NCBI RefSeq assembly: GCF_000337035.1
Contig: NZ_AOJL01000037.1
Coordinates: 1-64,000 of the forward strand
Length of the DNA stretch: 64,000 bases
Reading direction: 5' to 3'
From: Halorubrum coriense DSM 10284
GTDB taxonomy: Archaea; Halobacteriota; Halobacteria; Halobacteriales; Haloferacaceae
Part shown: piece after piece, positions 42,752 to 51,994 of the stretch
Layout of the letters: the number at the start of each line of letters is the position of its first letter
How positions within the stretch are numbered: the stretch's first letter is position 1
Position numbers and translations under genes: made by a program
The notes under the pieces: model-generated
The model's input: only the letters and a program-made list of their open reading frames with translations
The model's database searches: none
Told to the model about the DNA's origin: nothing

Positions 42752-43255
42752 ATGAACCGTAGACGACTCCTCGCCGCGTGCGGGGCCGGCGTCGGAACGC
42801 TCGCCGGCGGCGTCGCGTGGCGCCGGGTCCGCGGCCCCTCGGTGCCACCGGGGATCGAGGCGGCCACGACCCACCTCGAGGCCGACGTGCTCTTCCGGGC
42901 GCCCGACCGCGACCCCGAGTTCCCCGAGTGGAAGTCGGAACACCACACCGTCGTGCCGGACGCGGCGGCGGCCGAGGAGCGGCTCGTCGACGACGGCTCG
43001 GTCGCCGAGTTCGTCGCGGCGACCGACTTCGCGGAGTCGGTCCTGATCGTCGTACAGAACGGCATGCAGTCCGAGATGGAACTCGTCCTAGACGCGATCG
43101 AGCGGGTGGCGGACGGCCTGCGTCTCGACGTCTCGGTCGAGGCCCCCTCGGGCGGCCCCGACGACCTCCGGACTCACTCGCTGCTCGTCCGGCTCACCGG
43201 CGCCGAACCGCGCGTTCCCCTGCGCGTCACCGTGGACGTCGAGGGGTACGTCTGA
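42752..43255 (+). CDS. Exported haloarchaeal protein with Tat-like signal
   Basis: 167 residues. The start MNRRRLLAACGAGVGTLAGG is a short Arg-rich signal with a hydrophobic core; LAAC could act as a lipobox with Cys10. The mature part is acidic and has alternating strands (ESVLIVVQNGMQSEMELVLD, HSLLVRLTG, PLRVTVDVEGYV) suggesting a small beta domain. No family recognised. A CTTTATTC box lies about 23-30 bases before the ATG. Confidence 0.75.
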   Translation: MNRRRLLAACGAGVGTLAGGVAWRRVRGPSVPPGIEAATTHLEADVLFRAPDRDPEFPEWKSEHHTVVPDAAAAEERLVDDGSVAEFVAATDFAESVLIVVQNGMQSEMELVLDAIERVADGLRLDVSVEAPSGGPDDLRTHSLLVRLTGAEPRVPLRVTVDVEGYV

Positions 43256-43336
43256 CCGGGGCCGAGCGGGCGGTTCCGGCGCGATTCTCACCGGCACTCG
43301 AGACAGACATACGCGACTCCGGCCCCACGTGACGGT

Positions 43337-44097
43337 ATGATCCCGAACTTCGGCGACAAGTACGACGCCGACGCCCTCTTCTCGCCGAGCGACGCGGTCG
43401 CCGCGCAGGGGGACGGGCTGCCCGACGTGCCGCCGGCGGTCCTGCTCGGCTACCAGTCCGAGCTCACCGACGCGGTGCGAGAGCGGAGCGACGACTGGGT
43501 CGAGCTCGTCAGGGGCCAGGGCGTGGACCTGCTCTCCGAGGCGGTCGGGTACGTTGCGGTCCACGAGTCGGGTATCGGCGCCCCGGTGACCGCGACCGTG
43601 ACCGAGAACGTCATCGCCGCGGGCGCGGAGGCGGTGGTGATGCTCGGCGGCGGCGCGGCGCTCCAGCCGGACCTCGCTCCGGACGCGGCCGTCCTTCCGA
43701 CCGACGCCATCCGCGACGAGGGCGTCTCGCACCACTCCTCCCCCCGGAGGAACCGGTGACCGCGACCGCGTCCCTCGTCGACGAGCTGGACGCGTCGCTC
43801 TCGCGCGCCGGGTTCGACACGCCCCGCGGACCGACGTGGACGACGAGCGCGATGTACCGCGAGACCGTCCCCGAGGTCGAACGCTACCGCGACGAGGGGG
43901 TCGTCACCCTCTGTATGGAGTCGGCGGCGATCTGGGCGGTGGCCGAGTACCGCGGCGCCGACGCCGCGACGGTCCACGAGATCGGCGACTACCTCACCCC
44001 CGACGACTGGGTTCCCGAGGCGGACGCCGACCGCGGGCTCCCGGAGATGCTCGACCCGACCGTCGAGGCGCTGGAGCGGCACGTGGGCGAGCGGTGA
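43337..44097 (+). pseudogene. Nucleoside phosphorylase (Udp/PNP type) split by a one-base deletion
   Basis: Two frames make one protein. Bases 43337-43759 encode the N-terminal part (MIPNFGDKYDADALFSPSDA, LLGYQSELT, AVHESGIGAPVTA, AVVMLGGGAA). Bases 43756-44097 encode the rest, with [19 protein letters not shown], the purine/uridine phosphorylase MExxA site. At the break the first frame reads HHSSPRRNR and stops. Adding one A after 43736 would give [14 protein letters not shown] and restore the frame. The second frame has its own GTG (43756), overlapping the first stop as GTGA, and GGAGG six bases before it. So it is either a broken salvage enzyme or an accidental two-peptide enzyme. Confidence 0.85.
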
Positions 44098-44180
44098 GCC
44101 GGGACCGGCTCGGGCGAGCGACCCGAACCCCGCGCCGCGACCCGTGCGACCGAGGTCCACGGAACCCCGGGATCGCCACG

Positions 44181-44190
44181 CTTTATTAAT
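44181..44190 (+). promoter_or_regulatory. TATA-like box of the hpt gene
   Basis: CTTTATTAAT lies 20-29 bases before the ATG at 44210, typical for a leaderless haloarchaeal transcript. Confidence 0.65.
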
Positions 44191-44209
44191 CCGCCCGAGT
44201 ACCGGCGAC

Positions 44210-44779
44210 ATGGACCAGTTGCGGCAGTCGCTCCTCGACGCGCCGATCATCGAGAAAGGCGAGTACCAGTACTTCGTCCACCCGATCAGCGACGGCGTTC
44301 CCATGCTCGAACCGGAGCTGCTCCGGGAGATCGTCATCCGGATCATCCGGAAGGCGGAGTTGGAGAACGTCGACAAGATCGTCACGCCCGCGGCGATGGG
44401 TATCCACATCTCCACCGCGCTCTCGCTGATGACCGACATCCCGCTGGTCGTCATCCGCAAGCGCCAGTACGGCCTCGGTGGCGAGGTCCCGCTGTTCCAA
44501 GAGACCGGCTACTCCGAGTCGGAGATGTACATCAACGACGTGGAGGAGGGCGACCGCGTGCTCGTCCTCGACGACGTGCTCTCGACCGGCGGCACGATGA
44601 AGGCCATCCTCGACGCGCTCACCGACGAGGTCGGCGCGGACGTCGTCGACGTCGTCGCCGTCATCAAGAAGGCGGGCGAGAACGAACTCGACGACACCGA
44701 CTACAACGTGAAGACGCTGATCAACGTCACCGTCGAGGACGGCGAGGTCGTGATCGTCGACGCGCAGGGCGACGAGTAG
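44210..44779 (+). CDS. hpt: Archaeal hypoxanthine/guanine phosphoribosyltransferase
   Basis: 189 residues. The PRPP-binding motif is [20 protein letters not shown]. The N-terminus [20 protein letters not shown] and the [20 protein letters not shown] and [12 protein letters not shown] blocks match archaeal HGPRTases, which are closer in sequence to adenine phosphoribosyltransferases. It salvages hypoxanthine and guanine to IMP and GMP with PRPP. The frameshifted nucleoside phosphorylase just upstream would supply free bases, so the two make a purine-salvage pair. Confidence 0.93.
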   Translation: MDQLRQSLLDAPIIEKGEYQYFVHPISDGVPMLEPELLREIVIRIIRKAELENVDKIVTPAAMGIHISTALSLMTDIPLVVIRKRQYGLGGEVPLFQETGYSESEMYINDVEEGDRVLVLDDVLSTGGTMKAILDALTDEVGADVVDVVAVIKKAGENELDDTDYNVKTLINVTVEDGEVVIVDAQGDE

Positions 44780-45190
44780 GACGCCGCCGAGTTGCGTCGC
44801 GTTTTCCGGGGAGTCCGGGAGCCACAGCCGCGCGGCTGTGCGTAATCGCTTGTAACACGGCGATCGGCACGAACACTCCCGAAGCCCCAGCCGCAAGTCC
44901 CACACCGCAACCGCAGCCTCGCGCCTCCCCAGCCTCGTCGGGCGCGTCCGTCGGACTCCCTCCGGTCGTCCTCGTCGCGTCCGACTCCAGCGAGGGACCG
45001 ACGGTCCCTCCGGCAGCCGGCGCGACGCGCCGGCGACCTCGCACGCGCACCTCGCGACCGCCGAGGGCGGCCGCTCGGCGGCGCGCGCCGACCGCGCCGC
45101 GGCGTCTGCCGGGTATAAACCCCGCGTCGCCCTCTCTCGCTGCCGGGCGCGGGCGTCTTTTATACCGAGGTCGTCAATGACTGACCACAC
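44780..45190. other. 411-base gap with a structured, repeat-like GC-rich segment
   Basis: No gene. The segment contains four perfect inverted repeats between 44823 and 45081 and two TATA-like boxes (TATAAA at 45114-45119 and CTTTTATA at 45157-45164). The second box serves the DJ-1/PfpI gene at 45191. The composition, rich in CCTCGCGCC and CCCAGCC runs, looks like an interspersed haloarchaeal repeat. Confidence 0.55.
44823..45081. repeat. Cluster of four perfect inverted repeats, probable interspersed repeat
   Basis: The repeats are CACAGCCGC/GCGGCTGTG with no spacer (44823-44840), GAGGGACC/GGTCCCTC with three bases between (44992-45010), GCCGGCGCG/CGCGCCGGC with one base between (45016-45034), and CCGCCGAG/CTCGGCGG with eight bases between (45058-45081). 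Such density is not expected by chance alone, even at this GC content. It could be a mobile repeat or a structured untranslated RNA. Confidence 0.5.
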
Positions 45191-45868
45191 ATGACTAGCG
45201 CACTGTTCGTCGTGAGCGAGGAGGGGTACTGGGCCGAGGAGTGTATCGAGCCGCTGACGACGCTCGAATCGGAGGGCGTCGACGTGACCGTCGCGACGCC
45301 GTCGGGGTCGCCGCCGGTCGTCGACGAGCGCTCGCTCGACCCCGAGGCCGCGGGCGGCGAGGAGCGAGTCGCGGAGCTCCGCGAGGTCGACGAGGAGCAC
45401 CCCGAACTGAACGATCCGGAACCGATCGCGACCGTCGACGCCGACGGGTACGACGCGGTCGTCTTCCCCGGCGGTCACGGCACCGTCTGGGACGTGAACC
45501 AGGACCGCCACGCCCGCCAGCTGCTCCTTGACGCGGTCGCGGGCGAGGAGAGCGTCGCGCTCGTCGTCTGCCACGCGGTCGGCATCCTCGGGTTCACGCG
45601 CGAGGCCGACGGGACGCCGCTCGTCGAGGGGCGCTCCGTCACCGGCTTCCCGAACGACTGGGAGGACGGCATCGTCGACGACCACGACGTGATGCCGGAC
45701 GGTCGGAAGCTCCCGTACTGGGTCGAAGACGAGGTCCGGCTGGCGGGCGCTGAGTGGGACGCCGAACTCGACGCCGACACCAGCGTCACCGTCGACGGCG
45801 ACCTGATCACGGCCCGCGGCCCGGGCTCCTCGGCCGCCGCGGCCGCGACGCTGCTCGACGAACTGTAA
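45191..45868 (+). CDS. DJ-1/PfpI (class I glutamine amidotransferase-like) protein
   Basis: 225 residues. The nucleophile elbow is ALVVCHAVGIL with Cys127 followed by His128, and the conserved Glu is in GYWAEECIEPL. AVVFPGGHGTVWDVNQD is the glycine-rich loop of the Hsp31/PfpI group. The members act as glyoxalases, deglycases, chaperones or proteases; Cys-His with the upstream Glu fits a DJ-1/Hsp31-type glyoxalase or holdase. A TATA-like CTTTTATA box lies about 27-34 bases before the ATG. Confidence 0.92.
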   Translation: MTSALFVVSEEGYWAEECIEPLTTLESEGVDVTVATPSGSPPVVDERSLDPEAAGGEERVAELREVDEEHPELNDPEPIATVDADGYDAVVFPGGHGTVWDVNQDRHARQLLLDAVAGEESVALVVCHAVGILGFTREADGTPLVEGRSVTGFPNDWEDGIVDDHDVMPDGRKLPYWVEDEVRLAGAEWDAELDADTSVTVDGDLITARGPGSSAAAAATLLDEL

Positions 45869-45898
45869 CTCCGGGCGAGGGACGCGGGGCCCGTCCGC

Positions 45899-46201
45899 TC
45901 ACCGGATCACGAAGGCCGGTTCGTCGATCCGCTCGCTCTTACACTCCGGACACCGCGACGGTTCGTTGACCGGGTCGTCGAAGCCGTCGAACCCGCAGTC
46001 GCGACAGGTCGGCGGCGCGACGAGGAACTCCTCGTCGTCGTCGCCGGCGTCGGACCCGTCGCCGTCGGCCACGGACCGCGAGACGTGTTCGAGGTGTTCG
46101 TACACGGCCGGCGTCGGCAGCGACAGCGTCGCCGCGAGGTCGCTCGCCGTTCGCGGCTCCTCCCGGAGCGCGTCGGCGATGCGCTGGCGGGTCGTCTCCA
46201 T
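45899..46201 (-). CDS. Small HTH transcription regulator with zinc ribbon
   Basis: 100 residues. The N-terminal winged-helix half reads TRQRIADALREEPRTASDLA then LSLPTPAVYEHLEHVSRSV, a clear helix-turn-helix. The C-terminal half has CRDCGFDGF and CPECKSERI, a four-Cys rubredoxin-like zinc ribbon. This architecture is common in archaeal predicted transcription regulators. It converges with the DJ-1/PfpI gene; the target is unknown. The open frame continues upstream, but the Met at 46201 gives a compact domain start. Confidence 0.85.
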   Translation of the reverse strand: METTRQRIADALREEPRTASDLAATLSLPTPAVYEHLEHVSRSVADGDGSDAGDDDEEFLVAPPTCRDCGFDGFDDPVNEPSRCPECKSERIDEPAFVIR

Positions 46202-46312
46202 GCGTCGTCTTCGCCCCGCGCCGGCTAAAGCGGTCCGGGACGCGGCCGCCGCCGTACCGCGCGACGACGGCGCGGGCACAAGAGGTATGTCACCGGAGTG
46301 AGACGGAGGGGT

Positions 46313-47287
46313 ATGAAAGCCGTCGTACTCGCTGGTGGCTACGCGACCAGGCTCTGGCCGATCACCGAACACCGGCCGAAGATGTTCCTCCCGGTCGGGG
46401 AGAACACCGTCATCGACGAGATATTCGAGGACTTGGAGGCCGACGAGCGCGTCGACGAGGTGTTCGTCTCCACGAACGAACGCTTCGCCGACACGTTCGC
46501 CGACTACCTCGACGACAGCCCCTTCGAGAAGCCGACGCTGTCGGTCGAGGAGACCGTCGCGGAGGACGAGAAGTTCGGCGTCGTGGGGGCGCTCGAACAG
46601 CTCGTCGAGCGCGAGGGGGTCGACGACGACCTGATCGTCGTCGCCGGCGACAACATGATCAGCTTCGACCTAGCCGACTTCGCGGACTTCTTCGAGGACA
46701 AGGGGACGCCGACGCTGGCGGCCTACGACGTGGACGACCGCGAGCGGGCGAAGTCGTACGGGCTCGTCCAGCTCGACGGCGACGAAGTGGTCGACTTCCA
46801 GGAGAAGCCCGACGACCCGCAGTCGACGCTCGTCTCCATCGCCTGCTACGCGTTCCCCGCCGAGACGCTCCCGGACCTCACGACCTACCTCGAAGACGGC
46901 GAGAACCCCGACGAGCCCGGGTGGTTCCTCCAGTGGCTCCAACAGCGCGGCGCGGTCCACGCGTACACCTTCGACGGCGCGTGGTTCGACATCGGCACCG
47001 CCGACAGCTACCTCGACGCGGTCGAGTACGCGCTCGACGGCGGGACGCTCGTCGACGACGACGCGACCGTCGAAGGGAGCGACTTGGGCGACGTCGTCCA
47101 CGTGATGGCGGGGGCGTCGGTGAGCGACTCGACGCTCGACCGCGCCGTCGTCTTCCCGGACGCGACCATCGCCGACTCCGAGGTCCGTAACTCCGTGATC
47201 GACACGGGCGCGACCCTGACGGGCGTCGACCTCTCCGGCGCGCTGATCGGTTCGTACACCTCGATCACCGAGGGCGACGGCTTCTAG
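46313..47287 (+). CDS. Sugar-1-phosphate nucleotidyltransferase
   Basis: 324 residues from the ATG at 46313. The NTP-binding signature is AVVLAGGYATRLWPIT followed by RPKMFLPVGENTVIDE, and the sugar region has VVAGDNMISFDL, VDFQEKPDDPQSTLV and AWFDIGTADSYLDAVEYAL. The C-terminal 70 residues resemble a short left-handed beta-helix (VVFPDATIADSEVRNSVIDT). It makes an NDP-sugar, probably from glucose 1-phosphate. It is the second such enzyme in the window; the first is at 5443. GC-rich codon use marks it as part of the core genome. A GGAGG site is present. Confidence 0.92.
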   Translation: MKAVVLAGGYATRLWPITEHRPKMFLPVGENTVIDEIFEDLEADERVDEVFVSTNERFADTFADYLDDSPFEKPTLSVEETVAEDEKFGVVGALEQLVEREGVDDDLIVVAGDNMISFDLADFADFFEDKGTPTLAAYDVDDRERAKSYGLVQLDGDEVVDFQEKPDDPQSTLVSIACYAFPAETLPDLTTYLEDGENPDEPGWFLQWLQQRGAVHAYTFDGAWFDIGTADSYLDAVEYALDGGTLVDDDATVEGSDLGDVVHVMAGASVSDSTLDRAVVFPDATIADSEVRNSVIDTGATLTGVDLSGALIGSYTSITEGDGF

Positions 47288-47339
47288 CGGGGGTCACCGC
47301 GGCCGGCGCAGCCGTCGCGCTCACCCCCGTCGGAGCCGC

Positions 47340-47546
47340 TCACTCGTCGGTCCCGGCCTGCGCGTGCGTGTGGTGGTAGCAGTCGAACGCGGGGTCGCCG
47401 CCGTCAGTCGCGGGGTAGAAACAGACCCGCTGGTAGCGCTCGTTGTCCAGCAGGTTCGCGACGAAGCCGCCGGTGTGCCGCGAGACCGAGTCGTACGGGT
47501 CGCCGCAGGCGGGGCAGTCCGCCGGCGGGTCCTCGGGGACGTACAT
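47340..47546 (-). CDS. Small zinc-finger-like protein
   Basis: 68 residues. DCPACGDPYDS near the N-terminus and RVCFYPATDGGDPAFDCYHH near the C-terminus give two Cys pairs plus two His, a likely metal site. The middle is helical (GFVANLLDNERYQ). No family recognised. It is convergent with the nucleotidyltransferase gene and separated from it by 52 bases. Confidence 0.75.
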   Translation of the reverse strand: MYVPEDPPADCPACGDPYDSVSRHTGGFVANLLDNERYQRVCFYPATDGGDPAFDCYHHTHAQAGTDE

Positions 47547-47617
47547 GCGACGTGTCGGTCGACGCTACGCTCCCGAGCCGGAAAACGACCGCGGCGGGGG
47601 TCGGCGGCCGACGCGGC

Positions 47618-49084
47618 TCAGGAGCCGTTCGACCCGTCGCCGCTCCCGCCCTCGACGCCGAGCGCGTCGAACAGCTTCCGCCGGACCGCCTCCTCGGTGA
47701 GGTGGAGCAGCGTGTCGCGGTTCTCGCCGCTCGCCTCGATACCCGTGAAGATGCCCAGCGGGATCTCGAGCGACCCCTGCGTGGAGTGGCCCGCGGCGTC
47801 GCCCATCTCCGAGAAGGCCTCGTCGAGCACGTTACCGATGTTCAGCCGGATGTCCTTCGAGCGGGCCGCGAGGTAGATCTTGTCGTCGGCGATCCCCAAC
47901 ACGGCCGTCGTCGTGATCCCCTCTAGGTTGAGGAGGTGTTGGGCCGCCTGCGCGAGCGCCTCGCGGTCGCGGATGAACCCGGCCGTCGAGAAGAGGTGGC
48001 TCCCTTGGACCTCGCGGTTCTGGATCGCCTCCGCGAGCACGTCCAGCGTCTCCGGGCTCATCGACGGCGACTCCACCTGTTCGAGCGTGTCGTGGTTCGC
48101 GAACGGGTGGAGGTACGCGGCGGCGGTCAGGTCCGCCGGCGTCGTGTCCCGCTTGAAGTCCAGCGTCTCGGCGCGGATCCCGTAGAGGAGGGCGGTCGCG
48201 ACCGCCTCCGAGGGCGACTGGTCGAACTCCTGGAGGTACTTCGTGAGGATCGTCGACGTCGAGGAGACGTTGGTCCGGACGTCGACGAACCGCGCGTCGA
48301 ACGGTACCTCGGCCTCCAAGTGGTCGAGGTAGACGTCGACGGGCACGTCGAGGTCGAGGTCCTCGGCGGCGGCCTTCGCGAGGTCGACGGCCGCGACCGT
48401 CGCGTACTCCGCGAGCGGCGGGGCCTCGCTCCGGGCGAGCAGGTCGATCCCGAGGAGGTTGACGAAGGCCCTGTTCTCTTGATGGCCGACGTCGCCGGAG
48501 TAGATGATGTCGGCGTCGACGCCGAACGCCTCCGCGATCGCTTGGAGCGCGGTCGCGGACGCGATCGAGTCCGGCTCCGGGTTGTCGTGCGTGAGGATCG
48601 CCATCCGGTCGCCGCCCTCCTCGATGATCTCCGCCAGCTGGCGGGCCATGTACTCCAGCTCGCCCGTCTCCAGCGACTGGAGCGCGCTGTCGGCGATCAC
48701 CGTCGAGGGGTTGATCACGACGTCCGCGCCGCGCTCGCGCAGCTCGTCCTCGCTGACGGGGTCGGAGGCCCGGGCGACGAGGTAGTGATCGCCGCCCGTC
48801 TCTCTGACCGCGGAGACGGCGGCCTTGTTCGCCTCCACGTCGCTGGCGAGTATCAACACGATGTCCCGGTCGTCGAGTTCGTCGACGACGTCCGGCTCGG
48901 CGATGTCCTGAACACGTGCGTTGAGGTCCTGGTCGCGGAGGGCCTCCACCCGGCTCTCGTCGCGGTCGAGGATAAGGACGTCCTTGCCGCGCTCAGTCAG
49001 TTCCTCCGCGACGGCGTGGCCGACGCTTCCGCAGCCGAGAATGGCGTATCGGGTCCGCGCGGATCCGGATGCCCCACTACTCAT
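47618..49084 (-). CDS. TrkA-N plus DHH-family phosphoesterase protein
   Basis: 488 residues from the Met at 49084. Residues 10-130 are a TrkA-N/RCK NAD-binding domain (YAILGCGSVGHAVAEELTER, VLILDRD). Residues about 145-350 are a DHH phosphoesterase domain: MAILTHDNPEPDSIASATAL and DIIYSGDVGHQENRAFVNLL. The DHHA1 end has SHLFSTAGFIRDREALAQAA and GHSTQGSLEIPLG. This fusion is frequent in haloarchaea. The DHH part may hydrolyse a small nucleotide such as oligoribonucleotides or cyclic dinucleotides; the TrkA part may sense a ligand. Confidence 0.9.
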   Translation of the reverse strand: MSSGASGSARTRYAILGCGSVGHAVAEELTERGKDVLILDRDESRVEALRDQDLNARVQDIAEPDVVDELDDRDIVLILASDVEANKAAVSAVRETGGDHYLVARASDPVSEDELRERGADVVINPSTVIADSALQSLETGELEYMARQLAEIIEEGGDRMAILTHDNPEPDSIASATALQAIAEAFGVDADIIYSGDVGHQENRAFVNLLGIDLLARSEAPPLAEYATVAAVDLAKAAAEDLDLDVPVDVYLDHLEAEVPFDARFVDVRTNVSSTSTILTKYLQEFDQSPSEAVATALLYGIRAETLDFKRDTTPADLTAAAYLHPFANHDTLEQVESPSMSPETLDVLAEAIQNREVQGSHLFSTAGFIRDREALAQAAQHLLNLEGITTTAVLGIADDKIYLAARSKDIRLNIGNVLDEAFSEMGDAAGHSTQGSLEIPLGIFTGIEASGENRDTLLHLTEEAVRRKLFDALGVEGGSGDGSNGS

Positions 49085-49207
49085 TGAAGGGATTTCCGCG
49101 GCACGACACTTAACGAGTGCGCTCTCGCCGTGAGAGGCGTCCGAGACCACCGGTCGACGGCGGCGCGGTCGGGCGACCGAGAGAGCGATCCCGCCGGCGG
49201 GGAACTC

Positions 49208-51901
49208 CTACTGCGAGACCGGGTCGGCCGCGCTCTCCGCGGCCGCGGCGTCGCTCGCGCCGCCGCTCGCGCGCCGCGCGTTCCGGACGAGCGCGGCGAC
49301 GAGGATCGCGGCACCGACCGCGCGAGCCGCCACGTCGTTCGTCACCGAGTAGAGCGCGGCGTCGACGCCGACCAGTCCGAGCGCGGCGCTCGCCGGGAGC
49401 AGGACCATGCCCGGGACGGACAGCAGCACCGCGGCGGTGACGAGCGACCACCGCGATCCCGACCGCACGTCGGTCCGGTAGTACCCGATGATCGCGACGC
49501 CCAGCGCGTACACGCCGGCGAACGTCGCGAGGATCGGGACCGCCACCTCCGGCAGGAAGAAGCCGAGGTCGGCGACGTCGGCCCCGGTGAGGACCGTCCC
49601 CTGTCCGTCGCTGGTCCGCAACAGGAGGATCCCCGGCGAGAACACGAAGGCGAACGGCACGAGGATCTTGTTCAGCGAGAGGAGGAACGCCTGCTTACCG
49701 GTGTCGAACGGGTCCGACTTCGCGATCCCCGACGCGGCGTACGCCGCCACCATCACCGGCGGCGTCACGTCGGCCATCAGCCCGAGGTACAGGACGAACA
49801 GGTGGACCGCCAGTAACGCGATCCCGAAGTCCGGGAGCACCGGCCCGAGGAGCACGACAATGATGATGTACATCACCGTCGTCGGCATCCCCATCCCGAC
49901 GATCACGGCCGCGATCCCGGCGAGGATGAGGAGCAGCACGAGCGACCCGCCGCTCACGTCCAAGATGAGCGCGCGGAGGCTCCCGCCGAGCCCGGTGATC
50001 CCGATGACCCCCGGGATGATCCCCGCCGCGGCGACCGCGACGACAACGAGCGTCGCGGTCCGGGCCCCGCTGTCCATCGCCTTCAACACGAACGACGCGA
50101 ACCGCCCGGTCCGCGACGCTCCGACGTCCGTCCCGAGCCGCTCGTCGACCCACTCGGCCGACCCGTCGACCGCGTCGTCGAGGTCCAGCAGCGGAGCGTC
50201 GCCGCGCGGGTCGGCGAGGAGGAACGCCACGCTCACCGCGGTGACGATCGTCGGGAGCGAGTTCGCCGCCTCGCCGAAGGCGGCGACGAGCCCGACGTCG
50301 ACCGCCTCGGCCCCGTACAGCAACCCGACCGGAGTCACGCCGAGGGCGAACAGCGACCCCGCGAACAGCGCGTAGCCGGCGGCCACGGTCCCGACGAGGT
50401 ACGTCCCGTACCGCTCGTTGTACGCGGCGACCATCGCGATGAGCGCGACCGTCGCGGCGATCGTGAGCCAGCCGGCGCGCCCGACCGAGAGGCGGGCGAT
50501 GACGAGGTAATACAGCAGGAGTCCGAGCGGCACGAGGTAGAACCATCCCCGGCGCATGTGCGGGACGACGTCCAGCAGCTCGGCCCGGTCGAGCCCGCCG
50601 ATGTTCCGCTTCGCCGCCTCGAAGTGGACCATCACCCACATGCCGAAGAAGAAGGCGATCGCCGGGAGGGTCGCGGCGATCACGACGTCCCGGAACGGCG
50701 TGCCGGTGTACTCGACGATGAGGAACGCCGCCGCGCCCATCACGGGCGGCAGAATCTGTCCCCCGGAGGAGACCGACGACTCGACCGCGCCGGAGAACTC
50801 CGGCGAGTAGCCCGACCGCTTCATCAGCGGGATCGTCAGCGCGCCGGTCGTCACGGTGTTGGCCACCGACGACCCCGACAGCATCCCCATGAAGCCGGAC
50901 GCGACGACGCTCGCCTTCGCGGGTCCGCCCTTGCGCGTCCCCGTGAGGGAGTACGCGAGGTCGATGAACCACTTGCCGGCACCGGACATCTCCAGGAACG
51001 CGCCGAAGAGGATGAAGATGTAGATGAACCGCACCGACACCCCGACGGGCACGCCGAGGATCCCCTCGACGGTGTACCAGAGGTTCTGGACGATCTGGTC
51101 CCAGCGGAGCTGCGAGGTGGCGAACGTCCGCGCGACGGGGACGTCCCGCGGGAGGAGGTAGCCGTACTTGGCGTACAACAGGAAGAGGCTCACGAGCCCC
51201 GTGAGGAGCAGTCCGAGCGCCCGCCGGGTCGCCTCCAACACGAGCAGGATGGCGAGCACGCCCATCAGGTACGCGAACGTGTACTCGGCCAGCGGCCCGA
51301 TCGAGAGCGGCGCGAGCGCCGGGTACACGTCGGCGAGCCCGCCGGCACCGCGCAGGCCCAACACGCGGATCACGTCGGTGATCTCCTGGTACCGCGTCGC
51401 GTAGTAGATCGTCGGGAACGTCGACAGCAGTATCAAGACCAGGTCCGACGGCGTGATCCGGTCGCCCCCCTCGTCCACGAAGACCCACCAGATCGCGTCG
51501 CGGACGGCCGAGACGGCCGTCGAAACGGGGGAGCCGTCGAACCGGTCGGCGATCCCCCGCGTCGCGCGGTCGATACCCGCCGTCAGGTATCCCCGTCCGT
51601 CGGAGCCCGGGAACAGCAGGAACGCCAACACCAGCGCGAAGTTGACGTGGATCGCGCGGATCTGAAGCGAGGAGAGCGACCCGAGGTCCACGGTCCCGTA
51701 CCCCGGGATCGTGAAGTCGAAGACGAACCCGCGCGCGCCGAGCCAGAGCTGGAACGCCGAGAAGGCGATCCCGATCGCCGCGACCGCGACGACGCCAGCG
51801 CCCGACAGCGAGCGCCGGTTGTCGATCTCTTCGAACACCTCCGTTGCCACGTCGCTCTCCGATTCCAACGATTCGTCGCCGTTCGATGTGTTCGAGGTCA
51901 C
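49208..51901 (-). CDS. TRAP transporter fused permease subunit (DctQM type, TAXI family)
   Basis: 897 residues from a GTG. About 20 hydrophobic spans. The small (4-span) and large (12-span) permease parts are fused, as in TAXI-TRAP systems. Typical blocks are GSSVANTVTTGALTIPLMKR, then YSPEFSGAVESSVSSGGQIL and PPVMGAAAFLIVEYTGTPF in the large part. GMPTTVMYIIIVVLLGPVLP is also family-typical. With the TAXI binding protein and the DUF1850 gene upstream on the same strand it forms a complete Na+- or H+-driven uptake system for an organic acid; the substrate is unknown. Confidence 0.95.
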   Translation of the reverse strand: MTSNTSNGDESLESESDVATEVFEEIDNRRSLSGAGVVAVAAIGIAFSAFQLWLGARGFVFDFTIPGYGTVDLGSLSSLQIRAIHVNFALVLAFLLFPGSDGRGYLTAGIDRATRGIADRFDGSPVSTAVSAVRDAIWWVFVDEGGDRITPSDLVLILLSTFPTIYYATRYQEITDVIRVLGLRGAGGLADVYPALAPLSIGPLAEYTFAYLMGVLAILLVLEATRRALGLLLTGLVSLFLLYAKYGYLLPRDVPVARTFATSQLRWDQIVQNLWYTVEGILGVPVGVSVRFIYIFILFGAFLEMSGAGKWFIDLAYSLTGTRKGGPAKASVVASGFMGMLSGSSVANTVTTGALTIPLMKRSGYSPEFSGAVESSVSSGGQILPPVMGAAAFLIVEYTGTPFRDVVIAATLPAIAFFFGMWVMVHFEAAKRNIGGLDRAELLDVVPHMRRGWFYLVPLGLLLYYLVIARLSVGRAGWLTIAATVALIAMVAAYNERYGTYLVGTVAAGYALFAGSLFALGVTPVGLLYGAEAVDVGLVAAFGEAANSLPTIVTAVSVAFLLADPRGDAPLLDLDDAVDGSAEWVDERLGTDVGASRTGRFASFVLKAMDSGARTATLVVVAVAAAGIIPGVIGITGLGGSLRALILDVSGGSLVLLLILAGIAAVIVGMGMPTTVMYIIIVVLLGPVLPDFGIALLAVHLFVLYLGLMADVTPPVMVAAYAASGIAKSDPFDTGKQAFLLSLNKILVPFAFVFSPGILLLRTSDGQGTVLTGADVADLGFFLPEVAVPILATFAGVYALGVAIIGYYRTDVRSGSRWSLVTAAVLLSVPGMVLLPASAALGLVGVDAALYSVTNDVAARAVGAAILVAALVRNARRASGGASDAAAAESAADPVSQ

Positions 51902-51994
51902 TGTTGTGTCATCCTCCGCGGTGTTTCGTCGCCTATCGCCGAGGGGTCGATCCGGCGCGGGACCCCCTCGATCCGGATACTCGACGGCCGCGCG

